DNA from: Luxibacter massiliensis | GTDB lineage: Bacteria > Bacillota > Clostridia > Lachnospirales > Lachnospiraceae | NCBI RefSeq assembly: GCF_900604355.1 | Contig: NZ_UWOE01000001.1 | Span: forward strand, 2,294,001-2,358,000 | Length of the DNA stretch: 64,000 nucleotides | Direction of reading: 5' to 3' | In this document: piece by piece, positions 8,885-17,768 of the stretch | Layout: each line of letters opens with the position of its first letter | How positions within the stretch are numbered: the stretch's first letter is position 1 | The notes under the pieces: model-generated | Told to the model about the DNA's origin: nothing | Database searches by the model: none | The model's input: the letters and a program-made list of their open reading frames with translations, nothing else | Made by a program: the position numbers and the translations under genes

Positions 8885-9149
8885 ATCTAACCTTTTCTTG
8901 TAAATTTCTTAAACAGTTTTTAAACTTTGAATGTAAATCCCCAAATTTGTATGCCGCCTTTGACAGCCTTCCAATTTACGGATATTCTAGGAGTTTTGAA
9001 ATTACATACTTTTGGACTACAAATAAAAGGCATCCTCATCTATATTAGAAATCATAGTTCATTTGGGGTTTTTTGTGGTATAATTCCTACTAAAATAGTG
9101 CAGGGAGAAGGATTCCTGACAAATACCTCAAAAAATCAGGGAGGATATC

Positions 9150-10049
9150 ATGACATTACAGCAATTAAAATACATCGTAACTGTGGCTGAAACTGGCACT
9201 TTCAGCGAAGCCGCGAGGGTATTATATCTTTCACAGCCAAGTCTCACAAAATCCATAAAAGAACTGGAAAAGGAAATGGGAGTTACTATTTTTGACCGGA
9301 CAAACAAAGGGACTTCCGTTTCAAAGGAAGGTGAAATTTTTCTTGGCTATGCGAGGCAAGTATTGGAACAGGCCGCACTGCTTGAAGAAAAGTATAAAGT
9401 CCATGGAGGCGGGAAGCAAGAATTCTGTGTATCCACACAGCATTACTCCTTTGCTGTCAATGCTTTTGTGGATCTGATAAAGGAATACGGATCAGATGAG
9501 TATGATTTTAGCCTGCGTGAAACCCAGACTTATGTGATTATTGATGACGTTTCCCGAATGAAGAGTGAGATCGGCATTTTATATTACAATGAATTCAACC
9601 AGATGGTAATTGAAAAACTTCTCAAAGTCCATGATCTCAGATTCACAGAACTATTCACTGCCAAGCCACATATATTTGTAAGTTCAGGAAACCCCCTGTC
9701 TAAAAAAAAATCGGTTACAATGGATGATCTGGCCCCATATCCTTACCTCTCTTACGAGCAGGGAGAACACAATTCCTTTTATTTTTCTGAAGAAATTTTC
9801 AGTACTGCTGTCCGCTCCAAAAATATCCGTGTCATGGACAGGGCCACACTTTTTAACCTGCTTATCGGCCTCAACGGCTATACTGTGTGCAGCGGTGTAA
9901 TAGACAAAGGGCTAAACGGCGAAAATATAGTCGCCGTACCCCTGAATGCTGAAGGTGAAATGCATATCGGCGTGATTACACACAAGAAAGCTGTATTAAG
10001 CAGGCTGGGAACCTATTATATCGAGGCGTTGAAAAAATATACGGCTTAA
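9150..10049 (+). CDS. LysR-family transcriptional regulator
   Basis: 299 residues. The N-terminal winged helix is textbook LysR: TLQQLKYIVTVAETGTFSEA with SQPSLTKSIKELEKE. The C-terminal effector domain spans about 90-295. GGAGG lies 7 bp before the ATG. It is followed on the same strand, after 150 bp, by a MetE-like enzyme whose upstream region holds a 17-bp perfect palindrome (10098-10114), so this regulator probably controls that gene. The effector is unknown; a sulfur or methionine-related signal would be consistent with the target. Confidence 0.9.
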   Translation: MTLQQLKYIVTVAETGTFSEAARVLYLSQPSLTKSIKELEKEMGVTIFDRTNKGTSVSKEGEIFLGYARQVLEQAALLEEKYKVHGGGKQEFCVSTQHYSFAVNAFVDLIKEYGSDEYDFSLRETQTYVIIDDVSRMKSEIGILYYNEFNQMVIEKLLKVHDLRFTELFTAKPHIFVSSGNPLSKKKSVTMDDLAPYPYLSYEQGEHNSFYFSEEIFSTAVRSKNIRVMDRATLFNLLIGLNGYTVCSGVIDKGLNGENIVAVPLNAEGEMHIGVITHKKAVLSRLGTYYIEALKKYTA

Positions 10050-10097
10050 CAATCACGAGATCCTGTTGTTATGCCTGTCTTGCTATAGATGCCTTGT

Positions 10098-10114
10098 TAT
10101 AACTAAAAGTTATA
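10098..10114. promoter_or_regulatory. LysR-type palindrome before the MetE-like gene
   Basis: TATAAC-N5-GTTATA, a perfect 6-bp inverted repeat with T-N15-A geometry, 88 bp upstream of the MetE-like start codon and downstream of the LysR gene. A plausible promoter follows (TTACAA near 10139 and TAATAA near 10163). Binding by the adjacent LysR protein is an inference from position and symmetry. Confidence 0.5.
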
Positions 10115-10201
10115 GAAAACCCGCTTTTTTAACTATTTTACAACCTGACTATATTATGGTGTAATAATGGCACAAGATAAAAGGAAAGCGAGGACATATG
10201 C

Positions 10202-11314
10202 ATGTATAAAGAAAATGCACCATTTAAATATGATTTTGTAGGCAGCTTCTTAAGACCTGATACATTGAAAAAGGCAAGGGCCGATTATACAGAAGGAAAT
10301 ATTCCCCTTGACACACTGACAAAAATTGAAAATGAAGAGATCACAAAGCTGATATCCAGACAAAAAGAGTCTGGCTACCATGTTATTACAGATGGGGAAT
10401 TCAGGCGCAGCTACTGGCATCTTGATTTTATGTGGGGATTCAATGGCATTGAGCATGTAGAGCTTGATCATGGATATTTTTTCCACGGTGAAGAAACAAC
10501 TCATGGTTCTATTGCCCTATCCGGCGGCATAAGTGGAGAGAACCATCCATTTGTAGGACATTTCAAATTTGTAAAACAGTTTGAGGATGAAAACACCGTA
10601 GCAAGACAGACAATTCCGGCCCCCGCCCAGCTTTATGCAGAACTCTTCAGGGAAAAGAACGGCGAAAATACAGTAAAGTATTACCCTGATGACGAAAAAC
10701 TCATTCAGGATATCGCCGCCGCATACCGGACAGTAATTGCTGATCTCTACGGCGCTGGCTGCCGTAACATACAGCTGGACGACTGTACATGGGGCATGTT
10801 CTGTGACAGGAAATACTGGTCTGCAAGGCAAAATGCAGACGCTGAGCTCAGGGAAACCGCAGAAAAATCCCTCCGCCTTAACAATCTTGCCCTGGAAGGC
10901 AGGCCCGAAGATCTTGTAATTAACACCCATGTTTGCCGGGGCAATTACCACTCCACCTGGGCTTCTTCAGGGGGATATGAGCCGATTGCAGAAATACTTT
11001 TCGGAGGCGAGAATGTAGATGGATTTTATTTAGAATTTGATGACGAACGCTCAGGCGGCTTTGAACCCCTGCGTTTTGTCCCAAAGGATAAAAAAGTCGT
11101 TCTTGGACTCCTGACTTCAAAATCACCTGTCCTGGAAGATGAACAGACAATCATTGCACGTGTACATGAAGCTGCACAATTCGTACCCCTTCATAACCTC
11201 TGTTTGAGTCCCCAGTGCGGATTTGCTTCCTGCGAAATCGGAAATAAATTAACAGACGAAGAACAGTGGGCAAAGCTGGCCCATGTAAAACAGATTTCAG
11301 AAAAAATCTGGTAG
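10202..11314 (+). CDS. MetE C-terminal-like (YxjG/YxjH-type) methyltransferase family protein
   Basis: 370 residues, matching the catalytic barrel of cobalamin-independent methionine synthase without its N-terminal duplicate domain. Visible features: FVGSFLRPDTLKKAR at the start, VITDGEFRRSYW, IQLDDCTW, THVCRGNYHSTW with the zinc-binding His and Cys, LEFDDE with the likely zinc Glu, and SPQCGFAS with the second zinc Cys. The family (Bacillus YxjG/YxjH) transfers methyl groups to homocysteine or handles related thiols; short forms may use a donor other than folate. It is transcribed alone, ends at a strong terminator and is probably regulated by the upstream LysR protein. Confidence 0.85.
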   Translation: MYKENAPFKYDFVGSFLRPDTLKKARADYTEGNIPLDTLTKIENEEITKLISRQKESGYHVITDGEFRRSYWHLDFMWGFNGIEHVELDHGYFFHGEETTHGSIALSGGISGENHPFVGHFKFVKQFEDENTVARQTIPAPAQLYAELFREKNGENTVKYYPDDEKLIQDIAAAYRTVIADLYGAGCRNIQLDDCTWGMFCDRKYWSARQNADAELRETAEKSLRLNNLALEGRPEDLVINTHVCRGNYHSTWASSGGYEPIAEILFGGENVDGFYLEFDDERSGGFEPLRFVPKDKKVVLGLLTSKSPVLEDEQTIIARVHEAAQFVPLHNLCLSPQCGFASCEIGNKLTDEEQWAKLAHVKQISEKIW

Positions 11315-11331
11315 AGTTCACTCACCATAAT

Positions 11332-11384
11332 TTTAGGGGCGTGCCTGAAGATTTGTATAGATAATCTTCAGGCACGCCCCTAAA
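11332..11384. terminator. Strong bidirectional terminator
   Basis: A 22-bp perfect stem (11332-11353 with 11363-11384) and a 9-nt loop, between the convergent MetE-like and flavodoxin genes. The stem is G/C-rich in the middle and A/T at the base on both sides, so it can work in both directions. Confidence 0.85.
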
Positions 11385-11404
11385 TCACATTGCCTATTTT
11401 ATAT

Positions 11405-11890
11405 TTATTCTTGCCCTCTCACATCTTCCACCCAGTTTTTCAGGCTGGCTTCTGACAAATTTCCGTTTAGCATCTTTCCATTTAATAATGCCGCACCCTG
11501 GCAGCTTGGCAAAAGCTTCTCATTGGTTTTGCCCATACCGCTGCTGCCGGAAGTTGCAAAGGGAATCACCGTTTTGCCGGAAAGGTCATAACTCTCTAAA
11601 AAAGTATTGATAATCGTTGGCGCCACATACCACCATATTGGAAATCCTACAAAAATTGTCCCATACTCTTCCATATTCTCCATCTTCCCGTCAATTTCAG
11701 GGCGCGAAGCCGGATCATTCATCTCCACAGAACTCCGGCTGTTTTTATCCATCCAGTCTAAATCCTCTCTTGTATAAGGAACTTTTGGTTTAATTTCATA
11801 TAAATCTGCCCCTGCAGCCTGGGCCAGTATTTTGGCCGCTTTCGCCGTTACACCACTTGCTGAGAAATATGCTACTAATGTTTTCTTCAT
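11405..11890 (-). CDS. Flavodoxin
   Basis: 161 residues starting at ATG 11890 (MKKTLVAYFSASGVTAKAA); AAAGGAG is 10 bp upstream, whereas the TTG at 11896 would be too close to it. The FMN phosphate-binding loop SASGVTAKAA, the GFPIWWYVAP loop and ATSGSSGMGK place it in the flavodoxin_4 group common in Clostridia. It carries low-potential electrons between redox enzymes; the partner is not encoded next door. It has its own promoter (11927-11955). Confidence 0.9.
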   Translation of the reverse strand: MKKTLVAYFSASGVTAKAAKILAQAAGADLYEIKPKVPYTREDLDWMDKNSRSSVEMNDPASRPEIDGKMENMEEYGTIFVGFPIWWYVAPTIINTFLESYDLSGKTVIPFATSGSSGMGKTNEKLLPSCQGAALLNGKMLNGNLSEASLKNWVEDVRGQE

Positions 11891-11926
11891 ATTCAAATAA
11901 CTCCTTTCGGTATATTCTCTATATAT

Positions 11927-11955
11927 AGTATAAAACCATCGCCATGAAATGTCTA
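11927..11955 (-). promoter_or_regulatory. Flavodoxin promoter
   Basis: On the minus strand TAGACA (11955-11950), a 17-bp spacer and TATACT (11932-11927), 37 bp before the flavodoxin ATG. The rest of the gap 11956-12227 is AT-rich and shows no gene; I see nothing else to call there. Confidence 0.6.
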
Positions 11956-12227
11956 ATACTTCATATATATAGTCCGCTATACATTTGGGGCATATCTATC
12001 TATTACCAATGGCCAAAGGGTATATCTGCCACATGTCCTCTCAGTCCTTTTTTATCATCCGGCTCCCTCACACAATAAAAGACCATTTTACTCCTTCCCT
12101 AACGCAGCCGAAGTAACATACAAACCTATATACATCATACAAAGTATTTAGAATTTATCTTTTATCCATATCCTTTTAATGCTATACTTAAAATAAGCAG
12201 GCATAAACATATCAGAGGAGGTGCTCT

Positions 12228-13118
12228 ATGTCTCTGTATTCTTATTCTGAGATTTCAAACAGCATGTTCAACGAAATCCACACCCTTTTCTGTGGCATTC
12301 AGGAATGTTCGCCGCTGTATTCATTTGGTCCGGCAGTACGTGACTGTCACTTGATGCATTATTGCCTTAATGGAAAGGGCGACTTCTATGTAGGCGACTA
12401 CCGTTACCATATTTCACGTGGGGAAGGGTTTCTTATTTATCCTCATGAGCTTACCTTTTATCAGGCAGATAAAGATGAACCCTGGACCTATCTTTGGATT
12501 GCAGTGGGCGGAGATGATGTAGGTAAGTACCTCCACCTAGCGGGAATGAGTCATGCCCATCCATTATTTAGCTGTTCACAGCCGGATAAACTTTTGGAAA
12601 TCGTTTCTTCCATTTTAGAAAGGAATATTCTGAGCTATAGTAATGAACTTTTCATCCATGCCCGCCTTATGGATTTCTTTTCCCTGTTGGTTGAAGAAGC
12701 CGGACTTCCGTATCAGGAACATGAAAAGGTCAGTAACATTTATATCAATAAAGCAATTTCTTATATACACAAAAACTATCAAAATCCCATTACAGTACAG
12801 GAAATCGCTGACTTTCTCGCACTAAACAGGAGTTATCTCACTGAACTTTTCCTGAAAACAGTACACTTTTCCCCTCAGCAGTTTTTAATGAAATTCCGCA
12901 TGACCAAAGCAACAGAATTCCTTACCGACACAAATCTTTCTATCGGGAATATAGCCTATTCCTGCGGGTACTCCAACAGCTTTTCTTTTTCCAAGGCATT
13001 CCGCAAGGTTACTGGTGTAAGTCCCAGCCAATATAGAAAAGAACATAAACTTACAGGGGCAAAACATTCCCGCAATAAGGATCCACATGAAAAAGAAAAC
13101 CTCATCCGGGCAAAGTAA
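12228..13118 (+). CDS. AraC-family regulator, likely of the alpha-galactoside operon
   Basis: 296 residues: an N-terminal cupin sugar-sensing domain (HYCLNGKGDFYVGDYRYHISRGEGFLIYPHE, quoted in part here: HISRGEGFLIYP) and a C-terminal double helix-turn-helix with IADFLALNRSYLTELF and GYSNSFSFSKAFRKVTGVSP. The organisation is like MsmR/RafR activators of oligosaccharide operons. It converges on the alpha-galactosidase gene with only 67 bp between the stop codons, so regulation of the 17.3-13.2 kb operon is the natural inference; the sugar ligand would be melibiose or raffinose-type. Confidence 0.88.
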   Translation: MSLYSYSEISNSMFNEIHTLFCGIQECSPLYSFGPAVRDCHLMHYCLNGKGDFYVGDYRYHISRGEGFLIYPHELTFYQADKDEPWTYLWIAVGGDDVGKYLHLAGMSHAHPLFSCSQPDKLLEIVSSILERNILSYSNELFIHARLMDFFSLLVEEAGLPYQEHEKVSNIYINKAISYIHKNYQNPITVQEIADFLALNRSYLTELFLKTVHFSPQQFLMKFRMTKATEFLTDTNLSIGNIAYSCGYSNSFSFSKAFRKVTGVSPSQYRKEHKLTGAKHSRNKDPHEKENLIRAK

Positions 13119-13185
13119 CCTTGTCCAGATAGGGTTTCCCTTTTATTTAGCAGAATTGTATGTTAAAAGTATATTTATATACTAT

Positions 13186-15420
13186 TTAGTTTACTGCTTC
13201 TAATATATAAATCCGGGACTGATAATCCCCATTGTCCCCATTATATTTTTCTTTATTTTCCCCGCTTGATGCATCTGAGGTGAAAAGTCCTGCCTTCATT
13301 AATTCGTCGCCATAAATATCTCTATCCAAAATAGAAGTATGATAGCAGAAATCTGGATTCAGTCCCTCCAAACGGACTCTTGTGTACCCAGTATTTACAT
13401 GCTGCAGAATGCGGTAATATCCTACCAATGCCGTTCTCTGATCCTCTGATACAACCATCCATGCAGTAATATTCCCATCCCCGTCAAAAGGACTGATCAA
13501 ACGGTAAAAGGTTCCGTACTGAATTACGCCACGATATTCCTTCATAAAAGCAATCTGCTCCTTTACTTGGCTTTGTTCTTCTAAAGTCAGCTTATTCAAA
13601 TCAAGTTCATATCCAAATGTTCCAAAGCAGGCTACATTTGCCCTTGTAGAAAGTGGTACATTACGGAGGGTCTGATGATTTGGCACAGCTGACACATGAG
13701 CGCCCATACTGCGAATTGGATAAACAAATGAAGTTCCATACTGGATTTTCAGCCGTTCCACAGCATCTGTATCATCCGAAGTCCAGCACTGTGGCGCATA
13801 ATATATCATTCCTGGATCGAAACGGGCGCCTCCACTGGCACAAGATTCAAAAAGTACTTCAGGAAATTTCTTTGTCAGTCTGTCATAAAGCCGATACACC
13901 CCTAATATGTACTGATGCATTACCCTTCCCTGCTCCCCAGCACTATAGCCATGGGAGTAGACTTCAGACATACAGCGGTTCATATCCCATTTTATATAGG
14001 AAACCGGAGCTTCTTCCAACACTTTTTCCATCTGCTTATAAATATAGTCTACAACCTCCTCTTTTGAAAAATCCAAAACATATTGATTTCTGCCGTGAGA
14101 AGCTTTTCTGCCGGGTGTAGACAAAATCCAGTCTGGATGCGCGCGATACAGATTACTATTTTTGTTCGTCATTTCCGGTTCAAACCATATACCGAATTTT
14201 AATCCCATATTTTCTATTTTCTTTGCAATACCCGAAACCCCTTCCGGAAGCTTTCTCAAATCCGGATACCAGTCGCCTAAAGAAGAGGTGTCATCATCCC
14301 GTTCACCAAACCAGCCATCATCAAGTACAAACAGTTCAATCCCCAGCTTCTTAGCAGTTTCAGCAATTTTAAGAATTTTCTCCTCGTTGAATTCAAAATA
14401 TGTCGCCTCCCAGTTATTTACCAAAATCGGACATGTCCGATCCCTCCATGCCCCTCTTGCAAGCCGGGTGCGGTACAGCTTATGGAATGTCTGGCTCATA
14501 CCATTTAACCCTTTTTCTGAATACACCATAACTGCTTCAGGAGTCTGGAAACTATCTCCGTCTTTCATCCGCCATGAAAAACCCTCTGGATGAATTCCCA
14601 TCATAATCCGGCTCACATCGTAAGTATCCACTTCCACCTGTGCCAGAAAATTCCCGCTGTACACCAAACTAAAACCATAGACTTCTCCTTCATTTTCCAT
14701 TGTCTGCGGGCGTTTCAGCGCTAAAAACGGATTATAATTACTGCTGGAGCACCCCCGCATACTGTATACAGACTGCACCCCATGTTCCAGCTTTCTTGTT
14801 TTCACAGACCGCTCTCTCGACCATGCGCCTGTCAGTTCAATCATCTCATATTCTTTATCTGGCAAATCCACATTCATACTCATCGCCCTATCCAGCAGTA
14901 TACCCTCAGGATTTTTACATATAAAACGGGCATTTCTGGCTATAGCTGAATGCTCTTTAAAAATGGTATAGCTCAAGACCAGCTCCATACCGGCAAGGCT
15001 ATCTTCCAAAATAATTTCTAATGTATCTGCCTCATCCGGCTTCTCCACATAAATAGCAGGAAGGGCCTCAATCCCCTCTTTGCCGGCATAAATGCGATGG
15101 CCTTTGTAAATAAAATCTGAGATACGGCTTCCGTTTTCCATCACAATGGTGAATGCCGGATTTCTCATATCTCCAGAGCCATATGCCGGATACTCCTGCT
15201 TAATATGCTCCAAGGAAAATGCCAAATTCCCCTCATATGCACATGGTGCCATAGGTCTTGGGGCAAGCTCCAGAAAATGTGAAAAGTCCTCCCTATCCCG
15301 AATGGCACTCCCAAAATATAACTGTCCTAACTGCCCATTTCTCAATACAGTGATAATATAACTAATTTCTCCGTTAGTAAGATGAAACTCCTGTTGTTCT
15401 TCGTGGTAAAAAATCGACAT
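13186..15420 (-). CDS. Alpha-galactosidase, GH36
   Basis: 744 residues, the usual length of bacterial GH36 enzymes (AgaA/RafA type), cytoplasmic with no signal peptide. Catalytic blocks: YIKWDMNR with the nucleophile Asp (about residue 480) and CWTSDDTDAVERL with the acid/base Asp (about 548). The substrate motif FVLDDGWFGERDDD and the ESCASGG block are also present. It releases galactose from alpha-1,6-galactosides such as melibiose and raffinose after uptake. It follows the GPH symporter gene by 11 bp; GGAGG precedes its ATG. Confidence 0.95.
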   Translation of the reverse strand: MSIFYHEEQQEFHLTNGEISYIITVLRNGQLGQLYFGSAIRDREDFSHFLELAPRPMAPCAYEGNLAFSLEHIKQEYPAYGSGDMRNPAFTIVMENGSRISDFIYKGHRIYAGKEGIEALPAIYVEKPDEADTLEIILEDSLAGMELVLSYTIFKEHSAIARNARFICKNPEGILLDRAMSMNVDLPDKEYEMIELTGAWSRERSVKTRKLEHGVQSVYSMRGCSSSNYNPFLALKRPQTMENEGEVYGFSLVYSGNFLAQVEVDTYDVSRIMMGIHPEGFSWRMKDGDSFQTPEAVMVYSEKGLNGMSQTFHKLYRTRLARGAWRDRTCPILVNNWEATYFEFNEEKILKIAETAKKLGIELFVLDDGWFGERDDDTSSLGDWYPDLRKLPEGVSGIAKKIENMGLKFGIWFEPEMTNKNSNLYRAHPDWILSTPGRKASHGRNQYVLDFSKEEVVDYIYKQMEKVLEEAPVSYIKWDMNRCMSEVYSHGYSAGEQGRVMHQYILGVYRLYDRLTKKFPEVLFESCASGGARFDPGMIYYAPQCWTSDDTDAVERLKIQYGTSFVYPIRSMGAHVSAVPNHQTLRNVPLSTRANVACFGTFGYELDLNKLTLEEQSQVKEQIAFMKEYRGVIQYGTFYRLISPFDGDGNITAWMVVSEDQRTALVGYYRILQHVNTGYTRVRLEGLNPDFCYHTSILDRDIYGDELMKAGLFTSDASSGENKEKYNGDNGDYQSRIYILEAVN

Positions 15421-15431
15421 CCCCTATCCTC

Positions 15432-16799
15432 CTATACTTCTTCTCTTTTGCGAAGTTTTAATATATTCATAATGTGCTCATAATACTCACCTGTTAATTT
15501 AAAATATTTCTTATAAATCACATAACTTATGATAACAAAAATAACTGGTACAATAATCATTACAATACGGATTCCAAACAATGTAGCCGCACTTTGGACT
15601 GCATTGGGCCGATATCCAGTTAAATCCAATGCCATACCTGTAAGAAGGGCCCCCATAGCTGATGTAAACTTCACGAGCAATGTTTGAATTGAAAATGTAA
15701 CGGACTCATTTCTTGTGCCGAATTTATATTCTCCATAATCGACAACATCTGCCAGAACCACTGTAACAGTACCTAACTGTAGACCGGAGCCAAGCTTTAC
15801 ACATATCCCTGCAACTGCTGTCAACAATACATTTGTCGGCGCCACATAGCTGATAATCATCAAAACCGCCAGTCCTGCTGCAGGAAATGCAGCTGCCAGA
15901 AAATATACCTGACGACGTGAAATTTTACTTACAATCATAGGGAATACGAACAATCCGCCTATTTCTGCAAATGCTGCAAACATTGTAAATACGGAGAACA
16001 TTGCCTTACTTCCCGCCACATAGATAAAGTAATAGGTAGAAACTCCATTCATTACCTGCATTGCAAAGTTAAATGTAAGGATTACTGCAATTGCAACTAA
16101 AAGCTGATCGTTCTGTTTAATAATGTGAAACATCTTTTTAAAAGACGTTTTCTCTTTCTTTTCTGATTTCTCTGAAACTTGGTCTGCACTTTTTACTTGT
16201 GTAACCGTAACCACAATCGTAATAACAAAAACAATGGCAATAACCCATGCAAACTTTGTGTATCCTGCCTGTGCATCCCCCCGTCCAAGGAAATCCATAA
16301 TCTGTAGTCCTAATCCCCCAACTAAAAGAGAACCGCCGACAGAAGCGAAGATCCTTGGAATCACAGATATCTTCTCTCTTTCCCTCTTATCCTGAGATAA
16401 GTTAGGAAGCATAGACCAATATGGTATATCCATAACAGTGTAGGTCATGCCCCACAGCACATACATTACTGCAGCGAACACATACAGCGACATACCCGTC
16501 AGTCCCCAGTCCGTAAAAAGAGCCACAAACACAACCGCATTTACCAGCGTTCCAATTAATAGCCAAGGGCGGAATTTTCCCCAGCGGCTTGCTGTATTAT
16601 CTACAATCATTCCCATTCCAAGGTCATTTATAGCATCCCAGAACTTCGCCAGAAAAAACAGACTTCCGACGAAAGAAGCAGAAAGCTTAAGGACATCTGT
16701 AAAATAGATCATTGCATATGTAAAAATCAGTCCGCATACCATGTCTTTCCCTGTAGCACCGATGCCATAAGATAATTTTTCTCTCCATGTTAATTTCAT
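15432..16799 (-). CDS. GPH-family sugar:cation symporter
   Basis: 455 residues with about 12 membrane helices. The N-terminus LSYGIGATGKDMVCGLIF and the loop DNTASRWGKFRPWLL are hallmarks of the glycoside-pentoside-hexuronide family (MelB, LacS, RafP). It imports the alpha-galactoside with Na+ or H+. Unlike LacS it has no fused C-terminal IIA domain; instead a separate IIA-like protein is encoded directly upstream, so the regulatory domain appears to be supplied in trans. Confidence 0.93.
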   Translation of the reverse strand: MKLTWREKLSYGIGATGKDMVCGLIFTYAMIYFTDVLKLSASFVGSLFFLAKFWDAINDLGMGMIVDNTASRWGKFRPWLLIGTLVNAVVFVALFTDWGLTGMSLYVFAAVMYVLWGMTYTVMDIPYWSMLPNLSQDKREREKISVIPRIFASVGGSLLVGGLGLQIMDFLGRGDAQAGYTKFAWVIAIVFVITIVVTVTQVKSADQVSEKSEKKEKTSFKKMFHIIKQNDQLLVAIAVILTFNFAMQVMNGVSTYYFIYVAGSKAMFSVFTMFAAFAEIGGLFVFPMIVSKISRRQVYFLAAAFPAAGLAVLMIISYVAPTNVLLTAVAGICVKLGSGLQLGTVTVVLADVVDYGEYKFGTRNESVTFSIQTLLVKFTSAMGALLTGMALDLTGYRPNAVQSAATLFGIRIVMIIVPVIFVIISYVIYKKYFKLTGEYYEHIMNILKLRKREEV

Positions 16800-16818
16800 C
16801 TTCCTTTATCTCCTTTAT

Positions 16819-17304
16819 CTATAGATAATCCGGCTTATCTATAATTTCAAGAATCGTATCTCCAGTTTTCACGATTCCTCCCTTTGTTACTCTAATTGCC
16901 TGTTTTGATATATTCGTAAAGACAATCGGTATTGCATCTGAATATCCGGCTGATATGATCTTTTTTTTATCAAATATAAGCAAATTCTCTCCCCGGTGAA
17001 TCTCCTGATTTTCTTTAACGAGACAGACAAATCCATCTCCATGCATATGTACAGTGTCAATTCCTATATGAATCAAATATTCTACTCCATTTGGTGTTTC
17101 AATACCCACTGCATGTTTTCCCGGAAATATCATCATTATTCTGCCATCTGTAGGGGCGCAAACAGTATTATTTGTTGGAAATATAGTAACCCCACATCCC
17201 ATTTTTTCCTGTGCAAAATTTACATCAGGGGTTTCTGCCAAAAACGTCACCCTCCCATCTACAGGACTTTTAAACTCCAAAGGCTCTGATTTTTCTGCTT
17301 TCAT
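16819..17304 (-). CDS. Stand-alone PTS glucose-type IIA domain protein
   Basis: 161 residues from ATG 17304 (MKAEKSEPLEFKSPVDG), with AAAGGAG 11 bp upstream; a longer TTG-started frame to 17400 looks like leader sequence. The fold signatures are SPVDGRV, CGVTIFPTN, APTDGRI and VEYLIHIGIDTVHM, containing the phosphorylated His. In LacS-type transporters this domain is fused to the symporter and its phosphorylation tunes uptake; here it is the first gene of the operon with the GPH symporter and alpha-galactosidase. No IIB or IIC is nearby, so a regulatory role is more likely than sugar phosphorylation. Confidence 0.85.
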   Translation of the reverse strand: MKAEKSEPLEFKSPVDGRVTFLAETPDVNFAQEKMGCGVTIFPTNNTVCAPTDGRIMMIFPGKHAVGIETPNGVEYLIHIGIDTVHMHGDGFVCLVKENQEIHRGENLLIFDKKKIISAGYSDAIPIVFTNISKQAIRVTKGGIVKTGDTILEIIDKPDYL

Positions 17305-17480
17305 CGCTGCTCTTTCTCCTTTCTCTTTTACATGGCGCCCTCTTTCTAAATAATACATTACAAAATTTTTCAAGTTCTCACAAGCTAATATCGTTGTCAA
17401 AACATATCCAAATGTTGTTTTTTCTTTTGACAGAAATGCTTTTGATGCTTAATATTTTAAAATTAGCTCTTCATTCCTAT

Positions 17481-17517
17481 CATAAAAACAAAAACAGGTA
17501 TCCCTTTCCGGGACACC
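17481..17517 (-). terminator. Intrinsic terminator in the leader of the alpha-galactoside operon
   Basis: On the minus strand, GGTGTCCC (17517-17510) pairs with GGGATACC (17504-17497), with one G-U pair, followed by T5-G-T5. No convincing gene ends just upstream on this strand, and the IIA start lies 180 bp downstream. It could be an attenuator in a long leader or the end of a short untranslated transcript. A small frame at 17553-17753 is not convincing as a gene. Confidence 0.6.
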
Positions 17518-17649
17518 CGCATTCTATTTCCAAAATTAAGATAATTGTAACATTATATTAAATTCATAAGTGTGATATCTCTATTCTGCTTTACAGACAT
17601 AAAGAATGCTCTGTGAGTATACTTGCCTCTTAATTTTCTCGTTCTTCCC

Positions 17650-17678
17650 TTGCACCAGAAACCCAAACAAATTATAAT
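17650..17678 (+). promoter_or_regulatory. cadD promoter with inverted repeat over the -10
   Basis: TTGCAC (17650-17655), 17 bp, TATAAT (17673-17678). The arms CCCAAAC (17662-17668) and GTTTGGG (17687-17693) flank the -10 symmetrically, making a candidate operator. It is 90 bp before the cadD start codon. No regulator gene sits next to it. Confidence 0.65.
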
Positions 17679-17768
17679 AACATAGGGTTTGGGCCTTATG
17701 CTCTCAAAATTGCTTCTGCCCCTACTGTATCTGCCCCAAGAGTGAATGTTCAAAAAGGAGAGGCAAAC

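Noticed and set aside
8842..9190. Small plus-strand frames upstream of the first lysR gene
   Set aside because: They overlap the repeats and promoter region, lack ribosome-binding sites and have no protein-like character.
17553..17753. 66-codon minus-strand frame between the IIA and cadD genes
   Set aside because: TTG start without a ribosome-binding site and no recognised features. It lies over the cadD promoter. The region may still be transcribed because a terminator follows.
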